A stretch of 64,000 bases of DNA from JACRCT01 sp049841135 (GTDB lineage: Bacteria; Myxococcota; Myxococcia; Myxococcales; UBA5297), in NCBI GenBank assembly GCA_049841135.1, contig JASGHK010000008.1, positions 558,001 through 622,000 of the forward strand. The letters run 5' to 3'. Numbering within the stretch: the stretch's first letter is position 1; each line of letters opens with the position of its first letter. The notes below the pieces were generated by a model. That model searched no databases and was not told where the DNA came from. It saw nothing but the letters and a program-made list of their open reading frames with translations. The position numbers and the translations under genes were made by a program. Shown here in pieces: positions 1-9,146 of this stretch.

Positions 1-138
1 GCAGACGTAGCCCTCGAGACAGGTGTTGTCGTTGCCGCACGGCTTGCCCTCGAGGTCGAAGTCGACCATCAGCGAGCAAGACGCTGCGCCGCACAGCGCG
101 AGGAGGCAGAGGGCCTTCTTGAGGTGAGCTGGGGTCAT
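1..138 (-). CDS. lipoprotein, N-terminal part only (runs off window start)
   Basis: Reading leftward from the ATG at 138, 46 codons stay open to the window edge. The product starts MTPAHLKKALCLLALC and continues with a lipobox-like GAASC, so it is probably an exported lipoprotein; after the Cys it reads SLMVDFDLEGKPCGND, with more Cys following, which suggests a small Cys-rich domain. Its ATG overlaps the TGA of the upstream PEGA gene as TGATG, so the two are probably translationally coupled. The function cannot be told from the visible part. Confidence 0.6.
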   Translation of the reverse strand, partial: MTPAHLKKALCLLALCGAASCSLMVDFDLEGKPCGNDNTCLEGYVC

Positions 139-2375
139 CGGTCGTCGCGCAGGTCGTCGAAGGTCTGGATCTTCCGGTCCGCTTCCCTGCGCTTCTCCTC
201 TTCGAGCCGCTTCTCCTCGGCCTTGCGGCGCGCCTCCGCCTGCCGCTCCTCCTCGACCCTGCGCTGCGCCTCCTCTTCCTTCTTGATTCTCTCGGCTTCG
301 GCCTTGCGCGCCTCGTCGTACTCGCGGGAGGCAGCGTCCTTCCCGTTCTTCTCGGCGGCCTTCATGGCGTCCTCGGCCGCCCTGCGCTTCTCCTCCGCCC
401 TGCGCTCGGCCTCCGCCCCCCGCTCGTCCTCCAGGCGCTTCTTCTCGTCGAGCCTGCGCTGGCGCTCCTCTTCGGCCTTGGCCTTCCTCTCCTCCTCCGC
501 CTTGCGCTTCTCCTCCGCCTTGCGCTCCGCCGCCGCCTTCCGCTCCTCCGCCAAGCGCTTCTTCTCGTCGAGCTTGCGCTGTCGGTCCTCTTCGGCCCTG
601 GCCTTCTTCTCTTCCTCAGCCTTGCGCTTCTCCTCCGCCTTGCGCTCCGCCTCGGCCTTCCGCTCGTCCTCGGCTCTCCTCTTCTCGTCCGCCTTGGACT
701 TCTTGTCGTCCTCCGCCTTGCGCTTCTCTTCCGCCTTGCGGTCCGCGTCCGCTTTCTTCTCGTCCTCGGCCCTCTTCTCGTCCTCAGCCCGCTTCTTCTC
801 TTCCTCCATCTTGCGGTCCGCCTCGGCCTTCCTCTGCTTCTCCTCCTCGGCGCGCTTGTCGTCGGACTTGGCCTTGTCTTCCGGCTTCTTCGCCTCGGTC
901 GTCACCGTGGCCGGCTTGCTCGGCTCGGGCGTCGGCTTCTTCTCCTCGATGCGGACGGTGGGCCGGGCCGGTTCGGCCGCCGGCTCGTCGGGGCCCCCTC
1001 CGACGATGGCCAGCACCGTCCCCACCACCGCCAGCACCGCCGCGCCCGCGTAGGTCACGTCCGCCGCGAGGGCCCAGTTGCGTCCCTCCTCGGCCCGTCG
1101 GGTCCAGATGGGATTGCCCTGCGGCGCGTCCTTGAGCGCCTTGAAGTTGTCGGAGAGCGTCTTGGCCTGGAAGCCCACCCCGGCACCCGCGCCGCCGGCC
1201 CCGGCCCCCAGACCGATGAGCAGGATCCCGGTGTGCCGCATCGTCCAGCCCGAGCTCTCGCTGACCGCACCCGGGACTCCCTTGGGAGGCTTGAGGTCGG
1301 TTCCCAGGACCTGTGCCAGGAACCGGGTCGCGGCCGGCTTGGACTCGCCCTCGTTCGGCAGGTTCTCAGCGAGGTAGCTGCGCTCCTTGCCGTCGGCGCC
1401 GCCGCGGGTCGCGACGACCTTCATCTCCTTGCCCTGGACCGTCACCGCGAGCGCCAGCACCTGATCGACGCCGAGCTCGACGGCGAGCGCCTTGAGCTTC
1501 TCGCCGCGGGCGGAGGTGTTGAGCGCAGCCTTGAGCGCGTCGACCTTCGGCTGGAGCGAGCCCTGCTTGAGGGTGCTCTCCAAGGTGAAGGTGTCGGCGA
1601 CGCCGGGGCCGCCCCGGAAGCGCTTCTGCACCCGCTGGTGGCCCGGTGCGACCAAGGTCAGGAAGTGCTCGCCGGCGGTGAGGTCCTTGACGGTGAGCGG
1701 CGAGACCCCGCGCAGGTCGCCGTCGATGAACACGAGCGCCGAGACCGGCTTGGTCTCCACCGCGTACTCGAGCCCGCCCTTCATCGCCAAGTCGGCGCGC
1801 TTGGACTTGATCTGCGCGATGAAGTCGGGCGCGAACAGGTTGGGGTCGAACACGGCGCGGCCGCCCGACGGGAGCATCAGCCCCAGCTCCGCCAGCGCTG
1901 CCTTGTTCTCGAGGTTCGCGAGCAGCGAGGCGACCCGCAGCGCCCAGGCGCCGATCATCTCGTCGAAGGCGGCCCCGGACAGGTCGGCGCCTTCATAGGC
2001 CTTGAGCGCCTTGTTGCACTCGGCGGCGGCCTTCTGCGGCTCGAGGTCGTCGAAGAACTTCCGGGCCGCGAGCGTGGCGCTCTTTCCGGTCTGCGCCTGC
2101 CCGTCGCGCGCGGAGGCGCCTGCCGCATCGAGGATGCCGGCCAGCTCCACCAGCTCCTGGCGTCCGACCGCGCGCACCGCGACCTCGGCCTGCTGGTGCA
2201 GGGTGGCGGCTGCGGGCCACGAGGCGGGCTCGGTCGGGAAGGCGACGACGGCGAGGCGCTTGGGCTTGCTCGACTCCGGTGGCGCGGCCCAGACGCGCGA
2301 AGGCGCCAGCAGGGCCAGCAGAAGCGCGGCCGCCACAGCCTGGGCGCCGCCAAAGAAGCGGGTGTTGCACTTCAT
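135..2375 (-). CDS. exported PEGA-domain protein with long charged coiled-coil tail
   Basis: The 746-residue product has a signal peptide (hydrophobic stretch after MKCNTRFFGG, cleavage near VWAAP). A helical region covers about residues 40-200, followed by a PEGA domain near 205-265 (SALVFIDGDLRGVSPLTV) of the kind that binds surface or wall polymers. Two hydrophobic segments lie near 380-400 and 440-460. The last 250 residues are almost purely Lys, Arg, Glu, Asp and Ala in repeats such as RKAEEKRKAEEE, which should form a long single helix or coiled coil. It shares a four-base overlap with the upstream S41 protease gene and overlaps the downstream lipoprotein start, so the three form an operon. 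The precise function is unknown; a structural envelope role is an inference. Confidence 0.8.
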   Translation of the reverse strand: MKCNTRFFGGAQAVAAALLLALLAPSRVWAAPPESSKPKRLAVVAFPTEPASWPAAATLHQQAEVAVRAVGRQELVELAGILDAAGASARDGQAQTGKSATLAARKFFDDLEPQKAAAECNKALKAYEGADLSGAAFDEMIGAWALRVASLLANLENKAALAELGLMLPSGGRAVFDPNLFAPDFIAQIKSKRADLAMKGGLEYAVETKPVSALVFIDGDLRGVSPLTVKDLTAGEHFLTLVAPGHQRVQKRFRGGPGVADTFTLESTLKQGSLQPKVDALKAALNTSARGEKLKALAVELGVDQVLALAVTVQGKEMKVVATRGGADGKERSYLAENLPNEGESKPAATRFLAQVLGTDLKPPKGVPGAVSESSGWTMRHTGILLIGLGAGAGGAGAGVGFQAKTLSDNFKALKDAPQGNPIWTRRAEEGRNWALAADVTYAGAAVLAVVGTVLAIVGGGPDEPAAEPARPTVRIEEKKPTPEPSKPATVTTEAKKPEDKAKSDDKRAEEEKQRKAEADRKMEEEKKRAEDEKRAEDEKKADADRKAEEKRKAEDDKKSKADEKRRAEDERKAEAERKAEEKRKAEEEKKARAEEDRQRKLDEKKRLAEERKAAAERKAEEKRKAEEERKAKAEEERQRRLDEKKRLEDERGAEAERRAEEKRRAAEDAMKAAEKNGKDAASREYDEARKAEAERIKKEEEAQRRVEEERQAEARRKAEEKRLEEEKRREADRKIQTFDDLRDDR

Positions 2376-3781
2376 TTCTTCTTAGTGGGCTTGGTGGTGG
2401 AGGCGGGGGTGGGCGGCGGCGGCGCGGGCTGGCCTTGCTGCCCTGGAGGCCCCTTGAAGATCTGCCAGGTGTGCAGGTAGTCGAGCGCGGTCTTGAGCAG
2501 CTCGTCGTCGCTCCCGGAGGCATTCGCGGCGGGTCCCGTCGCCTTGGTGTCGACGGGCTCGGCCTTGGCCGGCGCCTTGAGGTCGGCCTGGGCGTCCGGC
2601 GAGTCGGACTTGAAGTGGTTCTTCAAATCCACCTCGCGCAGCCCGCTCTCCCCGGTCTTGACCACCACGTCCGGCTGGATGCCCTTCTCCTGGATGCTGC
2701 GGCCCTTGGGCGTGTAGTAGCGGGCGATGGTGAGCTTGAGCCCGCTGCCGTCCTCGAGCTCGATGAGCGTCTGCACGCTGCCTTTGCCGAAGGTCGGCTG
2801 GCCCATGATGACCGCGCGGCCGTGGTCCTGCAGCGCGCCCGCCACGATCTCCGAAGCCGACGCCGAGCCGCCATTGACGAGCACGATCATCGGATAGGGC
2901 GGCTCGGTGTCGCGCTCGTGGCTCTTCTCTTCCTCGGCATGCCGCCCGCCGCGACCCTTGGTGGTGACGATGGTGAGCCCGCCGGGCAGGAACCGGTCGC
3001 TGATCTTCACGGCCTGCTCGAGCAATCCTCCGGGGTTGTTGCGCAGGTCGAGCACCAGGCCCTTGAGCTCGGCCTTGTTCTCCTTGCGCAGCTCGTCGAG
3101 CGCCTTCTTCAGGTAGCGGTCGGTCGACTCCTGGAAGTTCTTGATCTTGAGGTAGCCGTAGCCCTCGTAGAGCCGGCCCTCGACCGAGACGATCTTGATG
3201 TGATCGCGCACCAGGATGAGGTCGCGCGGCTCGGTGAAGCCTTCGCGGTTGATGGTGAGGACGACCTTGCTCCCCGCCGGCCCGCGCATGCGCGAGACCG
3301 CGGTGACGAGGTCCATGTCGGTGGTCGGCTCGCTGTCGATCTTGAGGATGACGTCGCCGGCCTTCACTCCGGCACGGGCCGCGGGGGTGTCGTCGATGGG
3401 CGCCACCACCACCAGCGCCTCCATCTTCACGCCGTTCCTGAGCAGGATCTTGTTGGTCAGCTCGATGCCCAGGCCGCCGAACTCGCCCGAGGTGTCGACC
3501 TTCATGTCCTTGAAGATCTCGGGGGGCATGAACTGCGTGTGCGGATCGAGCGTGTTGACCATGCCCTTGATCGCACCCTGGACGAGCTGCTTCTCGCTGA
3601 CCTCTTCGACGTAGTTGTTCTCGATGTACGAGAGCACGCGGGTGAAGACGTCGAGCTGCTTGTAGACCTCGTTGCCGCTCGCGCCGAAGGCGAGACGGTC
3701 GGCAACCATCCCGCCGAGGAAGGCGAATGGGGCCAGCAGAAGGACGGTGCCCCACGTCGAACGGGGGGATCTCAGCGACAA
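2372..3781 (-). CDS. S41-family C-terminal processing peptidase (Ctp)
   Basis: A 469-residue periplasmic or membrane-anchored serine protease that trims C-termini of exported proteins. An N-terminal hydrophobic segment (residues 10-28) acts as signal or anchor. The N-terminal helical part contains NTLDPHTQFMPP, a PDZ domain covers about 95-180, and the protease core follows. The catalytic Ser is about residue 310 in GGSASASEIVAGAL and the Lys about residue 333 in TFGKGSVQT, the usual Ser/Lys dyad spacing. The C-terminal tail is Pro/Lys-rich. It is the first gene of a compact group with the PEGA protein, overlapping it by four bases. Family assignment is firm; the substrate is not known. Confidence 0.93.
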   Translation of the reverse strand: MSLRSPRSTWGTVLLLAPFAFLGGMVADRLAFGASGNEVYKQLDVFTRVLSYIENNYVEEVSEKQLVQGAIKGMVNTLDPHTQFMPPEIFKDMKVDTSGEFGGLGIELTNKILLRNGVKMEALVVVAPIDDTPAARAGVKAGDVILKIDSEPTTDMDLVTAVSRMRGPAGSKVVLTINREGFTEPRDLILVRDHIKIVSVEGRLYEGYGYLKIKNFQESTDRYLKKALDELRKENKAELKGLVLDLRNNPGGLLEQAVKISDRFLPGGLTIVTTKGRGGRHAEEEKSHERDTEPPYPMIVLVNGGSASASEIVAGALQDHGRAVIMGQPTFGKGSVQTLIELEDGSGLKLTIARYYTPKGRSIQEKGIQPDVVVKTGESGLREVDLKNHFKSDSPDAQADLKAPAKAEPVDTKATGPAANASGSDDELLKTALDYLHTWQIFKGPPGQQGQPAPPPPTPASTTKPTKKK

Positions 3782-3844
3782 GTCGAGCCTCCGCAGAACG
3801 AAGGGCAGCTTAGCAGACTTGTCGCAACCGGCTTGCTCGCGTGT

Positions 3845-4630
3845 TCACCGCCCCCACACGGTCCTCAGCCGGGCGAGCTCCGCTCCTGTCACCGCGTTGC
3901 TGATCCGGTGGATGAAGGCCGGCGGCTGGGCGTCCTCGGGCGGTGCCGTCGGCGCCATGGCCGAGACGACGCGGTCGCCCCAGCGCGCCTCGGCCCGGTA
4001 GCTGATCTCAATCTCGGTTGGGCGCAGCCCGGAGACGGCGGCCGGGTCGACCGACTCGATGCCCCACTGCGCATAGACGATGTGGTTGACGTGGTCGTTC
4101 ATGTCCAGGTCGCGCCGCATCACCGGCAGCTCGACCTGGCGTTGGACCTGCGTGTCGTCGAGCCGGGGCAACGAGGAGAAGCCCTGGCCGAGCACGCGCC
4201 GAGGGAGCACGAACTCGGGCGGCACGACGTCGGTGACGTTGATCGGCCGCTTGGTGGCCATGTCGAGGATCGCCCAGCTGGTCGAGGCCAGGGCCACGGG
4301 CGAGCCGTCGGCGGCGGCGACCTCGAAGTCGCGGGTGGCGAAGACCGAGGTGCGTCCGGAGGGCCAGGTCGTCACGTCGACGACCTCGCCATGTCGCACC
4401 GGCCGCAGCAGCTTGAGGTGGTAGCGGGCGAGGACCCAGGTCATCCCGCGCGGCATCAGGTCGAAGATGCTGAGCTTCCAGCTCATCGCGTGCTCGCCGG
4501 CGGCCTCCTCGAGGAAGCCCATGATGGCGGAGGGACGCGCGGTCCCTCGAAAGCCGATGTGGTAGCTGGCGACCCTGAATTCGCGGTGTCCGGTGAGCTC
4601 CATGCGGGGCGGCACGTTGCTCGCCCCCAT
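3845..4630 (-). CDS. acyl-ACP thioesterase-like protein (double hot-dog)
   Basis: The 261-residue product resembles FatA/FatB-type acyl-ACP thioesterases, which release fatty acids from acyl carrier protein in the cytoplasm. The N-terminal hot-dog contains YHIGFRGTARPSAIMGFLEE, and the second contains the characteristic DMNDHVNHIVYAQW, matching the Asn-His-Val-Asn catalytic motif of the family. I start at ATG 4630 (MGASNVPP); an alternative ATG at 4603 begins MELTGHREF, the point from which family similarity starts. The reading frame stays open further upstream but that part overlaps the peroxiredoxin gene and is composition noise. The gap to the peroxiredoxin stop is about 35 bases, consistent with one transcript. 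Confidence 0.82.
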   Translation of the reverse strand: MGASNVPPRMELTGHREFRVASYHIGFRGTARPSAIMGFLEEAAGEHAMSWKLSIFDLMPRGMTWVLARYHLKLLRPVRHGEVVDVTTWPSGRTSVFATRDFEVAAADGSPVALASTSWAILDMATKRPINVTDVVPPEFVLPRRVLGQGFSSLPRLDDTQVQRQVELPVMRRDLDMNDHVNHIVYAQWGIESVDPAAVSGLRPTEIEISYRAEARWGDRVVSAMAPTAPPEDAQPPAFIHRISNAVTGAELARLRTVWGR

Positions 4631-4665
4631 GGCCTGCGTCAAGGACGAGGCCGGCTCGGCAGCGC

Positions 4666-5178
4666 TCACTTCGCCTCGGGTCTGGGCGCCTGCGTCGCCT
4701 GAGCCACTGCCAGCACCTCGTCCGCGTGCTTGCTGGGGTCGACGTCGTCGAAGAACTTCACGACCTTGTGGTCGGCGTCGAGCAGCACGCTCTGGCGCTT
4801 GAACCAGCCGACGACCGGCATGCTCCTGATGCCGAAGGCCTTGGCGAATGCGCCGTCCTCGTCCGCCAGCAGGTCGAAGGGCAGCTTGTGCTTCTGGATG
4901 AAGGCCTTGTGGCTGGCCGGGTCCTGCTTGGAGATGCCGAGGATGACGATGCCCGCCTTCTGGTACTTCGTGTACGCGTCGCGCAGCAGGCACGCCTCCT
5001 TGGTGCAGCCCGGGGTGTCGTCCTTCGGGTAGAAGAACAGCAGCACCGGGCTGCCCTTGAAGTCGGAGAGCTTGACGGTCTTGCCGTCCTGGTTCGGGGC
5101 CGAGACGTCGGGGGCCGCGGTGCCAGGCTCGAGGCCGGCGAGCAACACGGACAACAGGATCGCGGTGGTCATGGGCAT
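4666..5178 (-). CDS. bcp: peroxiredoxin, Bcp/PrxQ type, exported
   Basis: A 170-residue thiol peroxidase of the AhpC/TSA family that reduces peroxides using thioredoxin-like donors. The peroxidatic Cys lies in FFYPKDDTPGCTKEACLLRD; the second Cys five residues later is the PrxQ resolving Cys. The fold continues with VILGISKQDPASHKAFIQKH and the Bcp-like FGIRSMPVVGWFKRQSVLLD. Unlike cytoplasmic Bcp it starts with a hydrophobic leader (MPMTTAILLSVLLAGLEPGT), so it is probably periplasmic or membrane-linked. It reads toward the thioesterase gene with a short gap. Confidence 0.9.
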   Translation of the reverse strand: MPMTTAILLSVLLAGLEPGTAAPDVSAPNQDGKTVKLSDFKGSPVLLFFYPKDDTPGCTKEACLLRDAYTKYQKAGIVILGISKQDPASHKAFIQKHKLPFDLLADEDGAFAKAFGIRSMPVVGWFKRQSVLLDADHKVVKFFDDVDPSKHADEVLAVAQATQAPRPEAK

Positions 5179-5301
5179 CCTCTCGCGCCCGCTACCGGGG
5201 CTGCCGGTCAGATGCCTGCGTGGCCGACGAGTTGCTTGCCGCGCACCTTGCTGAAGATAGGCATGCGTTTGGTGACATGAACGGCGACCCGCTCGCGGAG
5301 C

Positions 5302-6193
5302 TCACGCCGCCGTGACGCTCGCCCTCACCCGCTCCCGCGCGAAGCGCACGACCCACTCCACCAGCTCCTTGGGCCGGTCGAGCTGCGGGCTGTGGCCGAA
5401 GTCGTCGACCTCCTCAATCTGGGCGTTCCTGGGCAGGTGCGCGCGGAAGTGCTCCAGTCCCTCGTAGGGCAAGACGCGTTCGTTCTTGGCCCACAGGAGC
5501 AGCACCGGCGGCTTCATCCCCTCGAGCTTCCGAGTCCTCGAGCGCCGAGACACGGATGGCCTCCTCCAGCAGCTTGCGCACGCTCGGCCGCGCCATCAGC
5601 GGCAGGAGCGTCGGGCCCATCAGGAACGGCATCAGGAGCGGCGGGCGGGAGAAGAAGCGCCGTGACAGCGCCCGGGCCTCGCGCTGGGTCTGCACCTGGA
5701 AGCCGTCGAGGAGCTCTTGCATCCGGTGCGGCTCGACACGCCCACCCGCCGGCGAGACCAGGACGAGGCCCGAGACCTTGTCCGGGTTGTGTGCGGTGAA
5801 GCGCGCGGCCATCGCGCCACCGAGCGAGTTGCCGAGGTAGATGGCCGGCTCGGGCACGGCCTGCACCGCGAACTTTTCGAAGACGTCCATGACCTCGGGG
5901 AAGCCCAGCGGACCCGAAGACGGCAGCGGCGAGAACCCGGAGCCTGGGAAGTCGGGGACGACCACCCGCCCTGCGTGGAGCGCCAGCCGGAACATCACCC
6001 GCCAGTAGCCGACGGACGATCCCCCGAGCCCGTGGATCAGCACCAGCGTCGGTCCCCCGGCCACCTTCCCGGGGATGTCGAAGGAGTGCATCCGCAGGCC
6101 CTTGATGTCGACCACCCGCGAACGGGCGCCCTTGTGCTCGGCCGCCGTGCGGATGGCATTCATGGCCAGGGCCAGAACCTTGTTCGGATCCAT
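5302..6193 (-). pseudogene. alpha/beta hydrolase, disrupted by one frameshift
   Basis: An alpha/beta-hydrolase of about 295 residues. From ATG 6193 (MDPNKVLAL) the frame gives the oxyanion segment LVLIHGLGGSSVGYWR, then the nucleophile elbow GNSLGGAMAA with catalytic Ser. The frame is lost near 5530, after VSALEDS. The remainder continues in another frame as KLEGMKPPVLLLWAKNERVL (the acid region), then VDDFGHSPQLDRPKELVEWV with the catalytic His, ending at 5302. All three triad regions are present, so one base at about 5528-5538 separates this from an intact enzyme. The substrate cannot be inferred. Confidence 0.8.
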
Positions 6194-6231
6194 CTCGCTC
6201 CTTCGTCGGCGTTGGGATGCGGTGGACGAGG

Positions 6232-7407
6232 CTACGGCGCGCCGAGCCACTCCTTCGGGTCGACCGGCTTCCCCTTCTCGCGGACCTCGAAGTAGAGGTA
6301 CGCGCCCTTGAGCGAGCCGGTGTCCCCCACGGTGCCGAGCGCCTGGCCGCCCTCCACCTCGTCCCCGACCGCCTTGGCCAGCGTCGCGAGGTGCGCGTAG
6401 AGGGTGTGGTAGCCCTCGCCGTGGTCGACGATGACCAGGTTGCCGTAGCCGCGGAATGCCCCGGCGTGGACGACCTTGCCGTCGGCCACGACCGTCACCT
6501 CGCTGCCCTCGGCTGCCCGGATGTCGAGCCCCTTCTGGAAGGTGACGGTGTTGAACTTGGGGTTGAGCACCTTGCCGAAGGCGACCTCGATGTGGCCCTT
6601 GGCCGGGAACGGCATCTTCCCCTTCCTCTTGGAGAAGCCGTCCTTGGCCGCAGGCTTGGCGGCCGGCTCGGCGGGCGCCTGCGGCAGGTGCTTGACGTAG
6701 CGGGTCAGCTCCTGCTGCACCTGCTTGAGCTCCTTGAGCGTCTTCTCCTTGAGGTCCTGCTGCTCGAGCAGCGAGTCGTGGAGCGCGACGAGCTCATCCT
6801 TGCGCCGGGTGGCCTTCGCCCGCTGGCCGGCCGCGAACTGAGCGCGCTGCGCGTAGTCAGCCTTGACGGTCTCGAGCTTGGCCCGCTTGGCCTTGAGTGC
6901 GTCCAGGGCCGAGCGCGCCTTGCCCACCAGCTTCAGGTCGCCGGCGAGGACCTGATCGAGCGCGCGCTGGCGCCACATCAGGTCGCCGACGGAGTCGGCG
7001 GTGACGAGCAGGTTGGTGCGGCGCTGCTTGCCCAGCTCGTAGCGGGCCTTCAACCGCGGCGCGAGCTCGTCCAGCTCGGCGACGAGCTTGGCCTTGGCGG
7101 CGTCCTCCTCCTTCTGCGCGGCTGCGACCCTGGCGTTGGCGGCGCGCGCCGCGGCCTCGGCCTGGGCCGCCGCGTCCTGGAGCGCGCGGACCTCGTCCTC
7201 GGCGAGCTGGAGCGAGTCGAGCACCGAGATCGTCTGCTCGCGCAGCTTGGTGAGCGCCTCCTCCTGCGCCTGGACCTGCCTCGCGACCTCCTCGGCGTTC
7301 TGCGGCTGCTGCTGCGCCGGCGGCTCCTCGGCGGCGCCGGCCCGCATCGGCAGCGCTGCAGCGAGGACGGCCAGTGCGCAGGCGAGAGGGCGGGCCGCGC
7401 GGCGCAT
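6232..7407 (-). CDS. EnvC-like murein hydrolase activator (coiled coil plus degenerate LytM/M23)
   Basis: The 391-residue product has a signal peptide (to about residue 25, ending GAGAAEEPP), a long coiled coil (about 35-225) and a C-terminal LytM/M23 domain. The LytM metal ligands look lost: the usual HxGxD site reads FQKGLDIRA, and the usual HLHFE reads YLYFE. That is the pattern expected of EnvC-type activators, which do not cut wall themselves but switch on amidases under FtsEX control. Its ATG overlaps the ftsX stop as TGATG, and ftsE lies just upstream, giving the classic FtsE-FtsX-EnvC partnership in septal peptidoglycan splitting. The long open frame upstream to 7875 is a shadow of ftsX. 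Confidence 0.88.
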   Translation of the reverse strand: MRRAARPLACALAVLAAALPMRAGAAEEPPAQQQPQNAEEVARQVQAQEEALTKLREQTISVLDSLQLAEDEVRALQDAAAQAEAAARAANARVAAAQKEEDAAKAKLVAELDELAPRLKARYELGKQRRTNLLVTADSVGDLMWRQRALDQVLAGDLKLVGKARSALDALKAKRAKLETVKADYAQRAQFAAGQRAKATRRKDELVALHDSLLEQQDLKEKTLKELKQVQQELTRYVKHLPQAPAEPAAKPAAKDGFSKRKGKMPFPAKGHIEVAFGKVLNPKFNTVTFQKGLDIRAAEGSEVTVVADGKVVHAGAFRGYGNLVIVDHGEGYHTLYAHLATLAKAVGDEVEGGQALGTVGDTGSLKGAYLYFEVREKGKPVDPKEWLGAP

Positions 7408-8300
7408 CACACCCTCAGGAAGCGGCGGACGGCGAGCAGGCTGCCCACCAGGCCGAGCGCCGCCCCGGCGCCGAAGAGCTCGGCCGCACCGCGGGGGTCT
7501 ATGAGCGCCGGGAACGACAGGCCCTCGATGGCAAACGCCACGGCCTGCCCCACCACCGGCCCCAGGTAACGCGCCACGGCGTAGAGCCCGCCGACGCCGA
7601 TCCCCGCCCCGAGCACGCCCTGGAGCACCCCCTCGAGCAGGAACGGCGCCTTCACGAAGGAGTCGGTGGCCCCGACCAGCTTCTGGATCTCGATCTCCTC
7701 GCGGCGGGCGTAGATGGCGAGCTGGAGCGTGGCGGCGACGACCGTGACCGCGGCGATGAGCACGATGAGCAGGATGAGCGCCCCCGCGCCGCGCACCGCG
7801 CGCCCCAGCATCTCCAGGCGCTCGACCCACTCTCGGCCGTACTCGACCGAGGCCACGCCCGCGAGCTTCTTCCACTTCTGCGCCAGCGCGGCGATCGCCC
7901 CGGCCGACCGCTGCAGCGGCGCCGGGCGGACCTCGAGGGAGGCCGGCAGCGGGTTCTTGGGCAGGTTCTCGAGCACCTCGCCGGACTCGCCCAGGTCCTT
8001 GCGCAGCCGCGCCAGCGCCTCGTCGGGCATCACCAGCCGGACCTCGCCGCCGTCCTCCTTCTGGATCTGCGCGGCCAGCGCCTTGGCGTCGTCGAGCGGC
8101 AGCCCGTCGGCCAGGTAGACCGAGACCTCCACTCCGCTGCCCCAGGTCTCGAGCACGCGGTCGGCCGCCCGGCTGCCGAAGCGTGCCAGGCCGACGGAGA
8201 ACATGGCGACGCCGATGGTGAGCGCCGCGACCAGGTGCACGAACGGGCTCTGCCTCAGGCCCGAGAACGCCGCGCGCAGGAAATAGAAGAGGCGGGTCAC
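7407..8300 (-). CDS. ftsX: cell division protein FtsX
   Basis: A 297-residue permease-like subunit of the FtsEX complex. It has the family layout: a short cytoplasmic start, TM1 (about 22-42, HLVAALTIGVAMFSVGL), a periplasmic domain with EVSVYLADGLPLDDAKAL and ASVEYGREWVERL, then three C-terminal TM segments (about 175-195, 222-245, 270-290). The cytoplasmic REEIEIQKLVGATDSFVKAPF is the conserved FtsX loop before TM3. It is 16 bases downstream of ftsE and overlaps the envC-like start. In the complex FtsX transmits ATP-driven movement from FtsE to the periplasmic activator. Confidence 0.94.
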   Translation of the reverse strand: MTRLFYFLRAAFSGLRQSPFVHLVAALTIGVAMFSVGLARFGSRAADRVLETWGSGVEVSVYLADGLPLDDAKALAAQIQKEDGGEVRLVMPDEALARLRKDLGESGEVLENLPKNPLPASLEVRPAPLQRSAGAIAALAQKWKKLAGVASVEYGREWVERLEMLGRAVRGAGALILLIVLIAAVTVVAATLQLAIYARREEIEIQKLVGATDSFVKAPFLLEGVLQGVLGAGIGVGGLYAVARYLGPVVGQAVAFAIEGLSFPALIDPRGAAELFGAGAALGLVGSLLAVRRFLRV

Positions 8301-8316
8301 GCGCGAGGTCCCTCGT

Positions 8317-9006
<690 letters not shown>

Positions 9007-9072
9007 GGCGAGCGGCCTTCTCTTACCACAGGGGCGGACGATCGTCGGCCGTCTATCCCTGTCGGGTAGGGG

Positions 9073-9102
9073 GCCCACCCGACGCTCGACCGTCGGGTGG
9101 GC
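9073..9102. promoter_or_regulatory. perfect 12-bp inverted repeat between divergent ftsE and acyltransferase genes
   Basis: The arms GCCCACCCGACG (9073-9084) and CGTCGGGTGGGC (9091-9102) are exact complements around the 6-base spacer CTCGAC. A further partial half-site GTCGGGTAGG lies at 9061-9070. The position in the 140-base divergent intergenic region suits an operator or a transcribed hairpin. No clear -35/-10 pair could be placed. Confidence 0.5.
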
Positions 9103-9146
9103 GGCATCGCAGAATCCACGGCTTTTCCAGCGGCAAGGGGGCCTGC

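Noticed and set aside
1233..2480. Long plus-strand frame opposite the PEGA gene
   Set aside because: It is the antisense shadow of a clear gene with signal peptide and PEGA domain, and has no motif of its own.
2279..4702. 807-residue plus-strand frame across the S41 and thioesterase genes
   Set aside because: It spans two recognisable minus-strand genes and is Arg/Leu/Gly-rich filler caused by high GC.
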